Assembly: GCF_040054535.1 (NCBI RefSeq)
Contig: NC_090787.1
Coordinates: 14,205,001-14,269,000 of the forward strand
From: Antennarius striatus
Taxonomy: Eukaryota; Chordata; Actinopteri; Lophiiformes; Antennariidae
Direction of reading: 5' to 3'
Length of the DNA: 64,000 bases
The notes under the pieces were generated by a model. The model was not told the origin of the DNA. It searched no databases and worked only from the letters and a program-made list of their open reading frames with translations. The position numbers and the translations under genes are program-made. The first letter of the stretch is position 1. Every line of letters starts with the position of its first letter. Positions 37,010-64,000 of this stretch are shown in pieces.

Positions 37010-40000
37010 TTACTTGATTGATGCCATGATCTTGATGTACTGGAGGGCGCTGTGTGCTGCATCGTTGTGAGCGTTGCCGCAGGAGATTCCTGTGCCGTGA
37101 CACACAATGACCGGGTGTGTGGACAGCTCCACCAGGCACTGGTACTGGCCATTCACCGTCAGCTCATCTGCAAAATACAGACACACACTTTGCATCATTA
37201 CACACCCAGCAAATATAAAACAAATCTGCCATCTGTGAGGATGTTCCAGTCCCCTGAAGGTTGTGATTCTTATGAATTTCATGTTCTCAAACCACATTTT
37301 TGATGGCCTTTGTGGTTAGAATGTTTCCCACAGTCACCACATCACAACAAAAACACTTCAACAAAAAACTCATTGTGTTTCATGCTCTAGTCAAAATGCA
37401 TCTTGTGTTATTCACGGAAAAAAATTGTTCACCACAACTGAAAATGAAACTTGTTTCTGTAGCAACAGCCTTGAAAAAATTTACACCTCTCAAAATTGAA
37501 TTAAATTCCTGCGGTGCACTGGCATTGCGCCAGGAGTTTTCCCCACCTCACGCCGTCAGTCAGCTGGGATAGGCTCCAGCTCCTCCTGAACCGCACAAGT
37601 GGATGAAGTGGTCAAGAAAGTGAATGAATGAATGAATGAAAATTAAATTTCTTTTTTTGCTCAAGTGACGGAACAAGGAGCCACGGTATCTGAATGAAAG
37701 TGTCCCGCAGCATCAAGACTGAGAGTGTCCTTTCTTACCAATATCGAAGTATGTGACTTCAAAGCCCTGCTCCTTGGCCACCTCCAGTATCATCTGAATG
37801 TAATCGCTGTTGGGAATGCTCAATGGGTTTCTCCTCAGTAGAGATATCTTCTCTGCCAATGAGTTCCTTAAATTCTCAAATCGGACACTTGGTTTAGGGG
37901 TCTGAAAAGTGTCAGATCATTGAGCAAATTATGCACCGTTCAAAAGACTTTTAAACTCCAACATAACATCACTAACTTCAGCAGTCACGTGACAAAGGTA
38001 AGAAATGTTTTCCATACCCATGTGAATTCTGAGCAGCCTGACAGACTTTGAAGTTGGGCTACTATCTTCTCTGCTGCTGCCTTTTTTGCTGCCTTTTTTG
38101 AATTTCCTACAGCTGTAAAAGCAGCAGACGTTAAGAGGAGCATGGACTAAACCAAATTTGAGTCATTTCAAAGCCTTCACACAAAAGTCTCAAAAGCACC
38201 TTTCTCCGTGAGAGACTCCAATCGACAAGTAATGGTGAATTCTCTCTTGTGTGGCGGACCAGCCTCCATCAAAACTGTGTACTCAGGAAGACGCCATCCT
38301 CTGTGCAAAGCCAACTCCTGAAATAAAAGAACAGCGAAGAACAAGAACACAGATGAAAACCTATTTTACTATTTTAGAAAATTTTAAGCTCATCCGCACA
38401 CAGACAGAAACACCAACACAACGTAAAAGCAGAAAACAGTCCAGCTGTGATTTACACACCTGCAGTTTTCCCACCGAGTTGGGATTGCTGTTTGTTTCTG
38501 CTACAACACCATTACTCTCAGATTTCACTGGCATATTCCCGCTGGAAATGAGATGAAAGCATTAGTCACAGCTGCAGCAGATCGACAGTCTGTATAGGAT
38601 TAAACAAACCAGTGTGATAAAAGTATTTATCATCACGGAAGGTTTTACCAAAGTCATCTTACAACCTGCCATCATTAAAACATTACTTAATTAAAAATAT
38701 CTCTGAGCTACCAAAAGCCAAAGTGATTTTTACCAAAAATATGAAATTCAAATAAATTAAATTTATTATCACATTGGACAAATATTCACATTTGAGTACT
38801 TTTAGCTGAGCGAAATTTTCTTGAACATTACTTAAACAGTAAATCCATTCTCCTAGTTCTTGCCAGCTGCTAATCTTTTTCCGATAATGTCTTCAGCTCC
38901 ACTCACACTGTTATAGCATCTGTCTGTAGAACTTTCAGGGCAGCCTCTGCAGCCAGATGTTTAGCAGCCTTTTTACTGGAACCTTGACCTGAAAACAAAA
39001 TGCAACTAAGTCAACATCCATCCATTCATCCATCTTCTGAACTTGTTTATCCACTGTCGCGGGTCGCAGGGAGCTGGAGCCTATATAAGTTGTCTTATGT
39101 CGTGAGAGACCCCAGTGCACCGCGGAGCCACATAGAGACAGACAAACACGCACACACACTCACACCTGCAGCCAATTTTGGGACTGCAGGTGACTGCACC
39201 TGAAACACATGTTTTTGGAGGTGGGAGGAAGCCGGAGAACCCAGAGAGAACCCACGCAGACACGGGGAAAACATGCAAACTCCACACAGAGCAGGACTCG
39301 AACCCAGAACCCCCTTGCTGTGCGGAGACAACGCTACCCACTGTGCCACCGTGCTGCCCAAATCATTCCAGAATATTTTTAAAAAAAAAATCAAGATGAA
39401 AAAAAAAAAGGCGACACAAACTCAAGTCCATTGAGGTGCTGGTAGCCTAGAAAGTAAAGGTTACACGAAAAAGGCTGCTTGACAAACAAATATAAGAATG
39501 AAGCACTCTTTCTTTTCATTCAATGAGACTAATCATCACAGTGGGGGGGGGGGGGGTTGAAACTTGCCTGTGCAGCACACATCACCAATTTTCACGCTGA
39601 AGACGAAGCTGGGAAGGTGATCCTCTCCCTCGGCCTTCTCCATCACGTACACAGGCAGGCTGCCAGTTTTGGTGCCATATTCATGCAGGATTTGTATCGG
39701 TGTCTTCCTGAAGTTGGAACTCTGCACTTCATGTTTAGTCAAGCTGCATGAATTAAATGCACAAAAAATTGTGTTTGTGTCATATCAATGTGTTTGTTTA
39801 AAGGCAGTGGTTACTGTAAATGGTGCAAATCATCCAACCAGTTTACAGCAAGGAACGATTACTGCACGGGTTGTTTGACAATCAGATTGTTTTCATATTC
39901 ATACATGAACAAAAACCATTCCTTAAGTTGACTATTTTTAACGTTTTACCAACATTTTGCTCGTGTTCAAAATGAAAAAAATATTAAATTTTTGTCGACC

Positions 40001-40652
40001 TGCTTAATAATGATGACATGTTAAAAACAAGGTCCATTAAAGTCAATAAAAATTGAACTTGGCCTTACATGCATGTACTAGTGCACCCAGTACTGTGTGT
40101 TTCTTTACTATATGAAGCACAATAATGTTTAAATTTGATTTGATTTAATCTTCCTGATAATTTTCTGCTATCATTCAATCTTAAACTTCAAATGAAATAT
40201 GAACCTTGCACTTTGTGATCCACAAAAACGCCCCTGGATCAGGTCTCCTGGCTTTTTGCAGAACACACACTATTGTGGGGCCAACATTGCTGATCATCCA
40301 TATCCATCCTTCACCTTCACATCAAACACATGCATTTCCTCCATCACCACTTCAACATCCAACTCCACACAACCACCTACTACCAGGTTCAGTATTAGGA
40401 CGAAATAACGACAAACGTGCAAAAGCAGATATTAGACGTAAGTGTGTACACAGACCTAAATCAGAGGGCCAATTATTACAGCCTCACCTGCAGTTTCACT
40501 TACCTAAATTTCACCTTGAACTAGATCGGCAAAGACGTATTGTTATGCTAATTTCAACAAATTAGATTACCTGACCGTATTAACGCTTGAAACATGCTAA
40601 TAAAACAAACTAACCTCGGTTCTTTCGCTTTCATTGCGGGTGATTGAGACAT
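37010..40652 (-). CDS. prkra: Interferon-inducible dsRNA-dependent protein kinase activator A (PRKRA/PACT), 8 exons
   Basis: Coding exons in transcript order: 40652-40615, 39707-39568, 38988-38907, 38541-38460, 38317-38200, 38112-38018, 37901-37739, 37167-37010. All phases agree and give 291 residues (human 313), starting [12 protein letters not shown]. Three dsRNA-binding domains are present. dsRBD1 runs from [13 protein letters not shown] to [19 protein letters not shown]. dsRBD2 runs from [13 protein letters not shown] to [18 protein letters not shown]. dsRBD3, from [19 protein letters not shown] to [19 protein letters not shown], lacks the basic KKxAK helix. In the mammalian protein that domain binds PKR and Dicer rather than RNA. 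The first intron downstream of dsRBD1's beta strands has a GC donor. The N-terminus is shorter than the human one. It converges with osbpl6, as in human 2q31.2. Confidence 0.95.
37512..37642 (+). repeat. Partial '(GAAT)n-tail' dispersed repeat in a prkra intron
   Basis: It contains CACTGGCATTGCGCCAGGAG, CAGCTGGGATAGGCTCCAGC and a terminal GAATGAATGAATGAA run, the same order as at 16840-17015. Confidence 0.6.
39001..39362 (-). repeat. Near full-length '(GAAT)n-tail' dispersed repeat in a prkra intron
   Basis: It reads from ATCCATCCATTCATCCATC through GTCGCGGGTCGCAGGGAGC, GGAGGAAGCCGGAGAACCC, ACACGGGGAAAACATGCAAA and 'ctccacacagagcaggactcgaaccc' to 'gtgccaccgtgctgccca'. This is the longest copy in the window and shows the full word order of the family. 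Confidence 0.7.
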
Positions 40653-41332
40653 CCCTGCTGAGTTGTTGCGGTCAAATCTGAAATATTATTGATCATGTAT
40701 TTGTGTTATCATGACAAACACCGCATAGAAAGTGCTCTAAGAATGTTATTAATGCGTTCTTCTAGACCGGGTGGTGAAACTATCAAATTTAGTTCAGCAA
40801 CATCCGGGTCATCAGCGGGTCAAAAACCGTCCTAGTGTGGAGGTAAATTGTTTACCGCCACCTGCTGGAACGTCACCCAAGTGCAGCCTGTTGTCAGAGG
40901 CGATTGGTTTAGCAATACTAGTAGTATATGCATGAAAAGAGCTGTTTAAAATACTAAACTGTCTATCAGCATTGGTTTTATGACTTGTACAATGTCAGTT
41001 AAATAACGTACATTATGCAGAATGTTACTAACATGAATATTAGTAATATTTCCTGATGGTTTGTAACGCCGTAGGAAAAAAAGACATGTAAGATACACAG
41101 GTTGACAGCTTATTTATGTTTTAAGGAGATTTTTAGACATATAGAACAGTTGGAGAGTGAGAATGAAAAATCTACAGCCACGATAAATAATTTTTTTATT
41201 TTTGAAATGTAAATGAAATAAAAACAATATAACCAGATATGTCTTGACCTGTTCATAACTCCAAACACGGCAACATATTTTTTATAGAAACACATAGCAT
41301 AATAAAAGCAATTGATGCAGAAATAATGTGAA
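40653..41332. promoter_or_regulatory. prkra upstream region with a perfect CTCF-type core
   Basis: This 680-nt gap separates the prkra start from the 3' end of fam237a. At 40855-40868 the minus strand reads CCAGCAGGTGGCGG, matching every position of CCASYAGRKGGCRS. It lies 203 nt upstream of the prkra ATG. Minus-strand AATAAA words near 41195 could serve fam237a polyadenylation. Promoter activity for prkra is inferred from position. Confidence 0.4.
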
Positions 41333-43600
<2,268 letters not shown>

Positions 43601-43875
43601 CTGCGGAGGATAGGGTGGGGTGTTTCTCATCAACTTTAGTAACTGTGACCTCTTCAAACCAAACCAAAGGGCCTGTTGTGAATTCTACATTTAGTTTAAC
43701 ATTATTCATCAGTGTTCTGCTGGTCCAAAGATGCAGATTTAGGCCTATGTGTAAGCAGGCAACTGAATGTAAGAATAAATTTAAATAGTAATATTTAAAT
43801 AATGTAAGTAAATTATTCTGATATTCTAAGTAAAGATCAGGTCTACTACTTTGCGTAAAAGAAGTGTACTTACCC

Positions 43876-43960
43876 GTAGAGCGGGGCCAGCTGACTAGAC
43901 CGTGGTATTGGGGCTGCTGGATAAGATGTGTCCTAGTTGACGTCAGTGCTTCGCCCTTTT
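43876..43960 (-). other. Possible fam237a 5' UTR exon
   Basis: The minus strand has a strong donor, GGTAAGTAC, at about 43865-43876. It follows a GC-richer segment (CTGGCCCCGCTCTACG). An acceptor-like TTTGGACCAG lies near 43720, upstream of the coding exon. A spliced leader would be normal for this family, but there is no direct evidence. Confidence 0.25.
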
Positions 43961-45611
43961 TGTGGAGTGGAATCGCTGCTTAACACTTTTATTAATGTGT
44001 GTGCATGTACGTGTTGGAATATTCCATCATAACTTTACTTTTGTCTTAAATTTCTAAAAAAAAAAAGATCATGTTTAGAAATCCAGGTAAATTAAAATTG
44101 TGGATTTGAATCAATCAAATGATTTTTTTTTTCTTTGTTTTTACATCAGTCTTTATGGGGTGTTTAGTAAGCATGTGTTGCAAAAGAAAATAAGAGATAT
44201 ATAAAGTATATTCACACATCTAAGTCCTGTGGAAGCTGGTGACAAAAACAAATTATTTAATATTTCTGAATAATAATGCATCATCTATAGAGGACTGTGC
44301 TAGTTTTTATGCCACCATGATTTCTACTGACCATGTGCAACCTACTTACTTTTAAAAAACATTTTTTTAAAATAGAATTCATTAACAACTACCATAACTT
44401 TTTTTCTTTTGAATGAAACATCATGTATTGGCCAGTAAGACAGTCTAACATCTTGGGCGGTTACGGGCTCAGAGATGGACGCTTTAAGAGCGGTGCAGTT
44501 ATGTTTCTATGCTTTTACTGAAATGTCACATGCACACCTGATCTCAAACACAATTACTTTCACAGCAAGAAGCCGGCACTAAATGCACTAGATGAGTGTG
44601 TGACTCAGTCAGTCATTCTTCTAACGATGCAAAGAAGCAGACTTCAAACAGTTTCCAATGCAAAGCCTTAATTATAACTCAAACAAATACCATTTTAGTT
44701 TGTGAATCAAAATATAAGTTAGGACAGACAGGAAGTGAGGCTGGATGGCAAAGATTATGATGATTAACTGAGAATTATTTGTGTGCAAATGCCATACAGG
44801 ACGAACTGGGACAAACCCACAAAGCTACAAACTTGTCAAACAGATTGTTGAACACATTGGATTATTCCTGCTCCTGGGGTTGTTGACAGGGGGTATAGGA
44901 AAGATGGTGGAAGAGTCAAAGCAGACTAACTTGACAATATCATTTAACTAATGGTAAGTCAACTGTAACACCTCCACACTTTCTATTGGGTGCATTTGAA
45001 ACAACATTTGACAAGAGAGACTTCAAAATAATGGTATAACAAATCAAATAGGGCTAGCAAAAAGCAGCCTAATAAAAATGTCTGTAAAAAAGGCAAAACA
45101 ATGAACAATTATTCAAAATAGATAATTCGGAAGGAAACAGTAAATATCATGGCTCCAATCATGGGTTTGTTAGGCATAATGGATAGCATATAAAGAAGTA
45201 AACAAAATGACAGTGCTGCATGCTGCTTTTTGTTCTATTTTATTTATCCCACCATTCAGTTTCAGCAGAGTCATTAGCCACCACCACCACAACTACTGAC
45301 TGGCTTCCAAAACTCAAGTGAATGGGGAAGCAGACCTTGTTTTTGATCTGCTGTAACGAATGAGGTCTGGGGAGTATTCATTGTTGAATGAGGTTTCAAT
45401 TTAAAGCATGTGCAGCCTTATCATAGCCCTGAGCCAACCCACATGCAAAAGTATTGGCGTGTCAAAGATAGAAACCGTGAGTCCTCAACATCAGCTTGCG
45501 TGATTTGATGATCTTTGCTTATATACTAGTAGATTTACCCACCATGTGAACCTGCAATACCACAAAGTGACAAACGGCATGTAGGTTACCAATACATTCA
45601 TTGATTTAATT
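43961..45611. other. Intergenic sequence, nothing recognised
   Basis: AT-rich sequence between fam237a and the repeat cluster at 45.6 kb. I see no exon, RNA gene or defined repeat. Confidence 0.4.
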
Positions 45612-45840
45612 CATTCATTCATTTATTTTCCATTTTCATCCGCTGTCGCTGGGAGCTGGAGCATATCCCAGCTGACTGGGGGTGTGAGGTAGGGTATACT
45701 CTGGGCGCGACTCCAGTGTACTGTGGAGCCACACGCACGCATACACTCACACCTAGAGGCAATCTGGAACTGGCTAATTACCTGAAATGCAGCGAGGAAG
45801 TGAGAGATAGTGGGAGGAAGCCGCAGAACCCAGCGGGAAA
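45612..45840 (-). repeat. '(GAAT)n-tail' dispersed repeat copy
   Basis: It reads TTCATTCATTCATTTATTTTC, then GTCGCTGGGAGCTGGAGCAT, 'tgtggagccacacgcacgc' and 'gtgggaggaagccgcagaaccc'. This is the same order as the 39001-39362 copy. Confidence 0.65.
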
Positions 45841-45844
45841 CACA

Positions 45845-45990
45845 CTCTGACATAACAAGAACCAAGGCAGTCAGAGACTGCAACATCCCACGAAGGGTAG
45901 GTCGGGGTACCGTGAAAGTAGTACCTGACAAGTGCATAGCTTTGACCTTTCAGGGTAGGTCAAAGCTATGCACTAGATCAAAGCTGGGGG
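45845..45990 (-). repeat. Headless dispersed copy of the tRNA-Gln SINE-like body
   Basis: GGCAGTCAGAGACTGCAACA, GTAGGTCGGGGTACCGTGAA and GTACCTGACAAGTGCATAGC match the body of the units at 1-1430. It contains a perfect 17-bp inverted repeat (45932-45948 against 45957-45973, 8-nt loop). It stops before the tRNA head, so it is 5'-truncated relative to the units at 1-1430. That is how LINE-mobilised elements usually insert. Confidence 0.7.
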
Positions 45991-46029
45991 AAGGGGGGGG
46001 GACCGTTTCTGTGTGTTTAGCCAACTAGA

Positions 46030-46530
46030 TGAGCCATAAATGGCCTGTCCGTCTTTTGGGGCCGCTCCAGATGGAGCAGTGGTCGCCTGCTGTTGTTTTG
46101 CCCTTGCCTTGCCATCGTACTTTAACAGAGCCCTGCCAGGGTGATGTTATAGCTGCAGAGCTTTCAGGAGTGGCAGCTCCGTGGCGAAGGAGTGTCTGGA
46201 AATTTCATGTTGCGACACAAGTCCTACAATGAAGGTTGATCCATATTCGTTGGCCGGGGACAGGCTGGGCTCCATTATCGTCCAGCTTCTTTTTCTGGTC
46301 AGTTTTGTAACAAAGGGGTTTCTCCTGCGTGGGTTGTTAGCCCTCCGCAGGATAGTCGGCTGGTGAGGCGGCCACCTCACATCATGCTGACGTGTTGGGG
46401 TCTTTGTTTGTCTGGAACTTACCCTGGATAGGGTCACCCGCCATGGGCGACCCTACCGGGAGCAAGCTTCCAACGGTATTGCTTTCCAGGGTTACTGGAA
46501 TGCACAAGCCCCCTTGCAGATCTATAAGTA
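46030..46530 (-). repeat. Moderately repetitive LINE-like segment
   Basis: A GC-richer 500-nt block contains GGGTCACCCGCCATGGGCGA and 'ccctaccgggagcaagcttcc'. I recall this phrase from the 5' region of fish LINE-type repeats. No reverse transcriptase frame is visible in it. The family assignment is uncertain. Confidence 0.4.
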
Positions 46531-48421
46531 ACATGGTTGTTGTCTGTTTGTCTCTATGTATTAATGTGTTTCATATTGACCCATTTCTCATGCAACCCTA
46601 TCTGATTTTAAGTCAGTTTCCAGTGATTTGTCAAAGAAAAACAAAGAAATCCACAATTAAAATTAGTCAGTAGTTTATTCATCAGTCCAAATGTATGATG
46701 CAGTGAGAGCTAGACAACATGGAGTAACATGGAGTATTACAACAATGCCAGTGCTATGGCAGCACCTGGAACACACCAACCATCAGCTGGACTGGAAATA
46801 AAAGCCCTGCACAAGGAAACTGTACAGTTCTCAGTATGTACAGGCACCGTAACATTGTGTTTGTGTCTGTGTTTGTGCATGTTTGTGACTAAAAATATCA
46901 GATCAGATGAAAAACACACAAAAATGATTTTGTTCCACAAATGTAAAAGGATGCTCTCTCGTTTTTCACTGGAAAATTATTCTTTTTTTTTTTTTTAAAT
47001 CCATTCATAGTCTGCCGATGTTGAAGCTGAGAGAAACTAGACCTGGAAGTGACCTAATAAAAGATCAACAAATTAGCATAAGTTTTATACTAATCAGTAA
47101 TTCCATGTCAACACTGATCCTTATTATCCATTTTGTGCAATATCTCTCTTTGCATAGTAAATAAAAGTTGAATGTTTTTCGTTGTTGACATGCACCTACC
47201 TTTTGTAGCATATTTTTCTTGCAAATTTGGGGACTCCCATATAGAGTTATAAGCCCACTATTGTGATTGCATGCAGCGTTTCCTGTAGAGCGGAACTTGA
47301 TTTCTACTAAAATGTTATGCAAAAGAGCAGAAGTTTAAGCCGGTATAGTGGGTGTTGATGAAGACTTTTATGCGAGACCTGGTTGGACAGACGAGTGCCT
47401 GCATGGACAGACTTCATGCCCTCAGCAGTAGCAGAGGCACTGCTGGCTGCAGACAGAGGGGAAAGTGCTCTGTGTGCAACAACATCCATACTGTATGTTA
47501 AGGTGAGAGGTTCTTTGGCTTTTGAGTCACTGTTGAGGATATTTCAGGGGCAAAATTTTGTGAATCTGACGTGACATCAGTCTGAATCCCTCTAGAACTG
47601 ACATGATCTCATTCACTCCAGCTGCTATGTCCACAACCATAAGTCTAGCCTGACCTTTGACCTCTGCCTGGACAATTGTAGAAGGCTATGCAGCGTGCAA
47701 ATACAATTTTGGTCCAAAACACAATTGCAGTTGCCAAAAACACCCGCTATACACAATGATAAGATAAAAAAACAAAGCAATTCATGTTCTTGGAAAATAT
47801 GTCCTTGCTGCCAAAACTGAAGACTTTATTTATCTACAGCTTTATTTATTTGCATTCACTGGGTGAAATGCACTGACCTTACAGCTGCTCTCATGCTGCC
47901 TCCTTTAGCATCCATAGCAACCTAAGCGTGAGCGACGGGGTCTTTAACTGCTTTCCAGTGTTTGGTGTTTACCAGACTACCTCCTGAATTAAATTTTTCA
48001 CTTTGCATGTTTTATGCAGTATATTCAAAGCTTTCATAGCCGTGCAGAGCCCTGCAGAAGGGGTTCTTCATGCTGGGGGGCCAGCAAGCAGCACACTTTG
48101 TGTGGATAATCATGCCAGGTGAAAGAGTGGTGTGGATTCCACCTGAACGCCTGTGCACTGGCACTAATGAATGGAAGAGGAGCCCTGCCACGCTAGAGAT
48201 CAGGGTGATTGTATGGATTTGTTATCAGGGTGAGGTGGAGTTGAAAAGGCTGTATTTCTATTGTCACTATGATGGAATTTATTCAAATGTTCACTATGTT
48301 GTTGTTTTTTTCAAGTAAATCTAATGCCAAAGATCAGCAGCAATAAGTGCAGTCCAGCTGTCAGGTAGCCAAAAAAGGAAGCCTTGGAGGAGTCCAACTG
48401 TGATTGCCATCTCTCCTTGGG
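46531..48421. other. adam23: Region downstream of adam23, probably its 3' UTR in part
   Basis: No coding exon is seen. Two minus-strand AATAAA words lie near 47825 and 47842, about 580-600 nt after the adam23 stop, and are plausible polyadenylation signals. Nothing else is recognised. Confidence 0.4.
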
Positions 48422-62327
<13,906 letters not shown>

Positions 62328-64000
62328 CTGAAGACAGCAAGTCACTGTGAATAAATAGATTTTACTTGGTTAGGGTGGATACATGTGATGCAGTGAACAA
62401 AATACACACAAAAGAGTCTGTTTTTCTGCTTTCTGACTCATCTGGGTTCTAACCAGCGGTGAGTGCTGCTCAGTCCAACCTTCACACGAGAAGACTCGTC
62501 ACAAGTGAGCAAAACAATCCCAAAGCGTACCTGAAAATGGAGTCCACTTATTAAATATGACCTTCCCTCAGGAAGCAGCTAGATGTACAAGTAATCCGTT
62601 ATCACAGACAGAATGTGTCTGAACATGACAGGAATTTTCTAACGTGGGATTTAAATTTTAAACTATAGAATCTATTAAATCATCCAAAATTACACTCTGC
62701 ATGGATCTGAAAAAGCACAAATAACAGGAACGGCGACGAATAACTTGTTACGTGATAAACAATTTCAAGGACGTGGTTTCACCTTGAACTCAACAGTCCT
62801 CTGGCCAGTTCCTGCTGCTTGAGTCAGCATCCTTCACCAATCTGTTAGCTGATAGCCGACTTCAAGAGACTGACATATCGGCCACTATGGCGCTTTTTTT
62901 TTTTTTCCAGAGTACTGTAACCTTGTAAATAGCAAACATCCTCTTCTCAGTGGGAATTTAGTGGCGCCGCCGCCGCCGCCCAAGATAAAGGGATGTACGT
63001 CATGGATCGGTGAGAGGGACGACATTTCTGAAAGATGCTCCGTGGCATGTAAGCAGGAAGCAAAGCATTATTAGTAGAATCGAGACATGAGCGGCGTCTG
63101 TGAGAGATTCCTGAGTGAGGGGCTATATATAGCTTGACAGATGAGGCAGGGTGGGGAGAGTGGGCTCCGGCTGAGTGCATTGGTGTTTGTATGAGCATGT
63201 GTGAGAGTGGTGGACAGCATGGAGGGGCAGGATGGAGTAAGCAATGCGCGAAATGTATGTGTAGTTTGAAGTGCATGTGTGTTTCAGTATCTGTAAGAGT
63301 ATGTGTGAACCATGAATCCTCTCTGATTGTCACAATGCAGCATTAGTAGCAGGGAGAAGTGAGACAGAGGAAAGACCAGACCCTGCAGGAGGTCCCACGT
63401 CTGGCGCCAGATCAGAAGTCTTGTAGCAGCATGTGGCTTAACTCCAACACGTGGGAACAATATGCCCTTAGTCTAAATAAAGTGTTACTCTGATGATAGG
63501 CCAGTAATATATCTGGCAATATAAGATTTAAATCAGTTGTGAGAGGAAGAAATACGACTTCCTTGCTTTGCAGTCCAAGTTTCAGTGAGAGTCGAGCTCA
63601 CAAAAGCGGCACCCATTGGCAGGTTGCACACTTATCTATATTTAGATCTGTATCGTCACAGCGACGACACCAAGAAGAGCTCAAACCCTACTTCTCAGAC
63701 ACTAATAAATCAGAAATAACCAGCAGCACACAAACATCGATATTAAGTTTACATCAGAGCCATTTCTTTTCGCCTTCTTGTTGTGTTCGACAGGGAACAA
63801 AATGACATCTGTTCAGCATGATGGACTGTGTGTTGGTCTAGCGTGGGCTAGGAGTGATGGGACGAGAGGTTTGTGGTTCATGCTACATAAAGAGCCACAG
63901 ACAATATGTGCACATTTACACAACATACATGACAATAAACCCTGCTAAGTTTCCCACATTGAAGATATGAAATGCGATGGAAGCACTGGAGACAGATAAC
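62328..64000 (-). other. adam23: adam23 intron extending to the window edge
   Basis: Upstream of the first recognised exon I looked for the earlier prodomain exons (human KFILDLILNN and IYYINQD region) and the signal-peptide exon, and found none. They should lie beyond 64000. A short GCC-repeat at 62965-62981 and a dense GTGTGAGAGTG-type stretch near 63190-63310 are the only visible structure. Confidence 0.55.

Noticed and set aside
62947..63333. 128-codon minus-strand frame that might be the adam23 signal-peptide exon
   Set aside because: It is His/Pro/Ser-rich with no hydrophobic signal core and no ADAM23 prodomain similarity.

Overview
The window is vertebrate nuclear DNA, almost certainly from a teleost fish. 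It holds intron-rich genes with GT-AG boundaries, long AT-rich introns, many microsatellites, truncated LINEs and the dispersed repeats typical of fish genomes. Nothing looks bacterial, viral or organellar. I rebuilt four protein-coding genes exon by exon by matching reading frame, splice phase and remembered human orthologues; no alignment or search was run.

Layout. Positions 1-1430 carry a head-to-tail array of four units, each with a tRNA-Gln-like head on the minus strand, an AT-rich body with two hairpins and a (CAAA)n-type tail. Further decayed tRNA-Gln copies lie near 2.1 and 2.9 kb, and a headless body copy lies at 45.85 kb. osbpl6 (plus strand) has its first coding exon at 10736 and its stop at 32281, giving 22 coding exons and 921 residues with PH domain, FFAT motif and sterol-binding domain. 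A CpG-rich segment at 4.1-4.5 kb may be its promoter and non-coding first exon. prkra (minus strand, 40652 to 37010) converges on osbpl6 and encodes a 291-residue protein with three dsRNA-binding domains in 8 exons. fam237a (minus, 43600 to 41333) is a two-exon neuropeptide precursor of the NPGL/NPGM type with an amidation and cleavage signal. adam23 (minus, 62327 to 48422) is present from the prodomain to the C-terminus; its 5' exons lie beyond 64000.

The most useful observations are these: an adam23 exon required by phase and homology is absent from the 55.3-57.3 kb interval; adam23 has two alternative transmembrane exons of identical length and phase; two introns have GC donors (one in prkra, one in adam23); an 88-nt osbpl6 exon sits between (GT)n and (CA)n tracts that could pair; the tRNA-Gln-headed repeat family has a strong internal hairpin; and gene pairs that lie at human 2q31.2 (OSBPL6-PRKRA) and 2q33.3 (FAM237A-ADAM23) are adjacent here.

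How the genes relate: they are not one pathway. OSBPL6 acts in ER-contact-site sterol handling, PRKRA in dsRNA sensing and Dicer/PKR regulation, FAM237A is a secreted amidated peptide precursor, and ADAM23 is a catalytically dead synaptic adhesion receptor. Their association is one of synteny.
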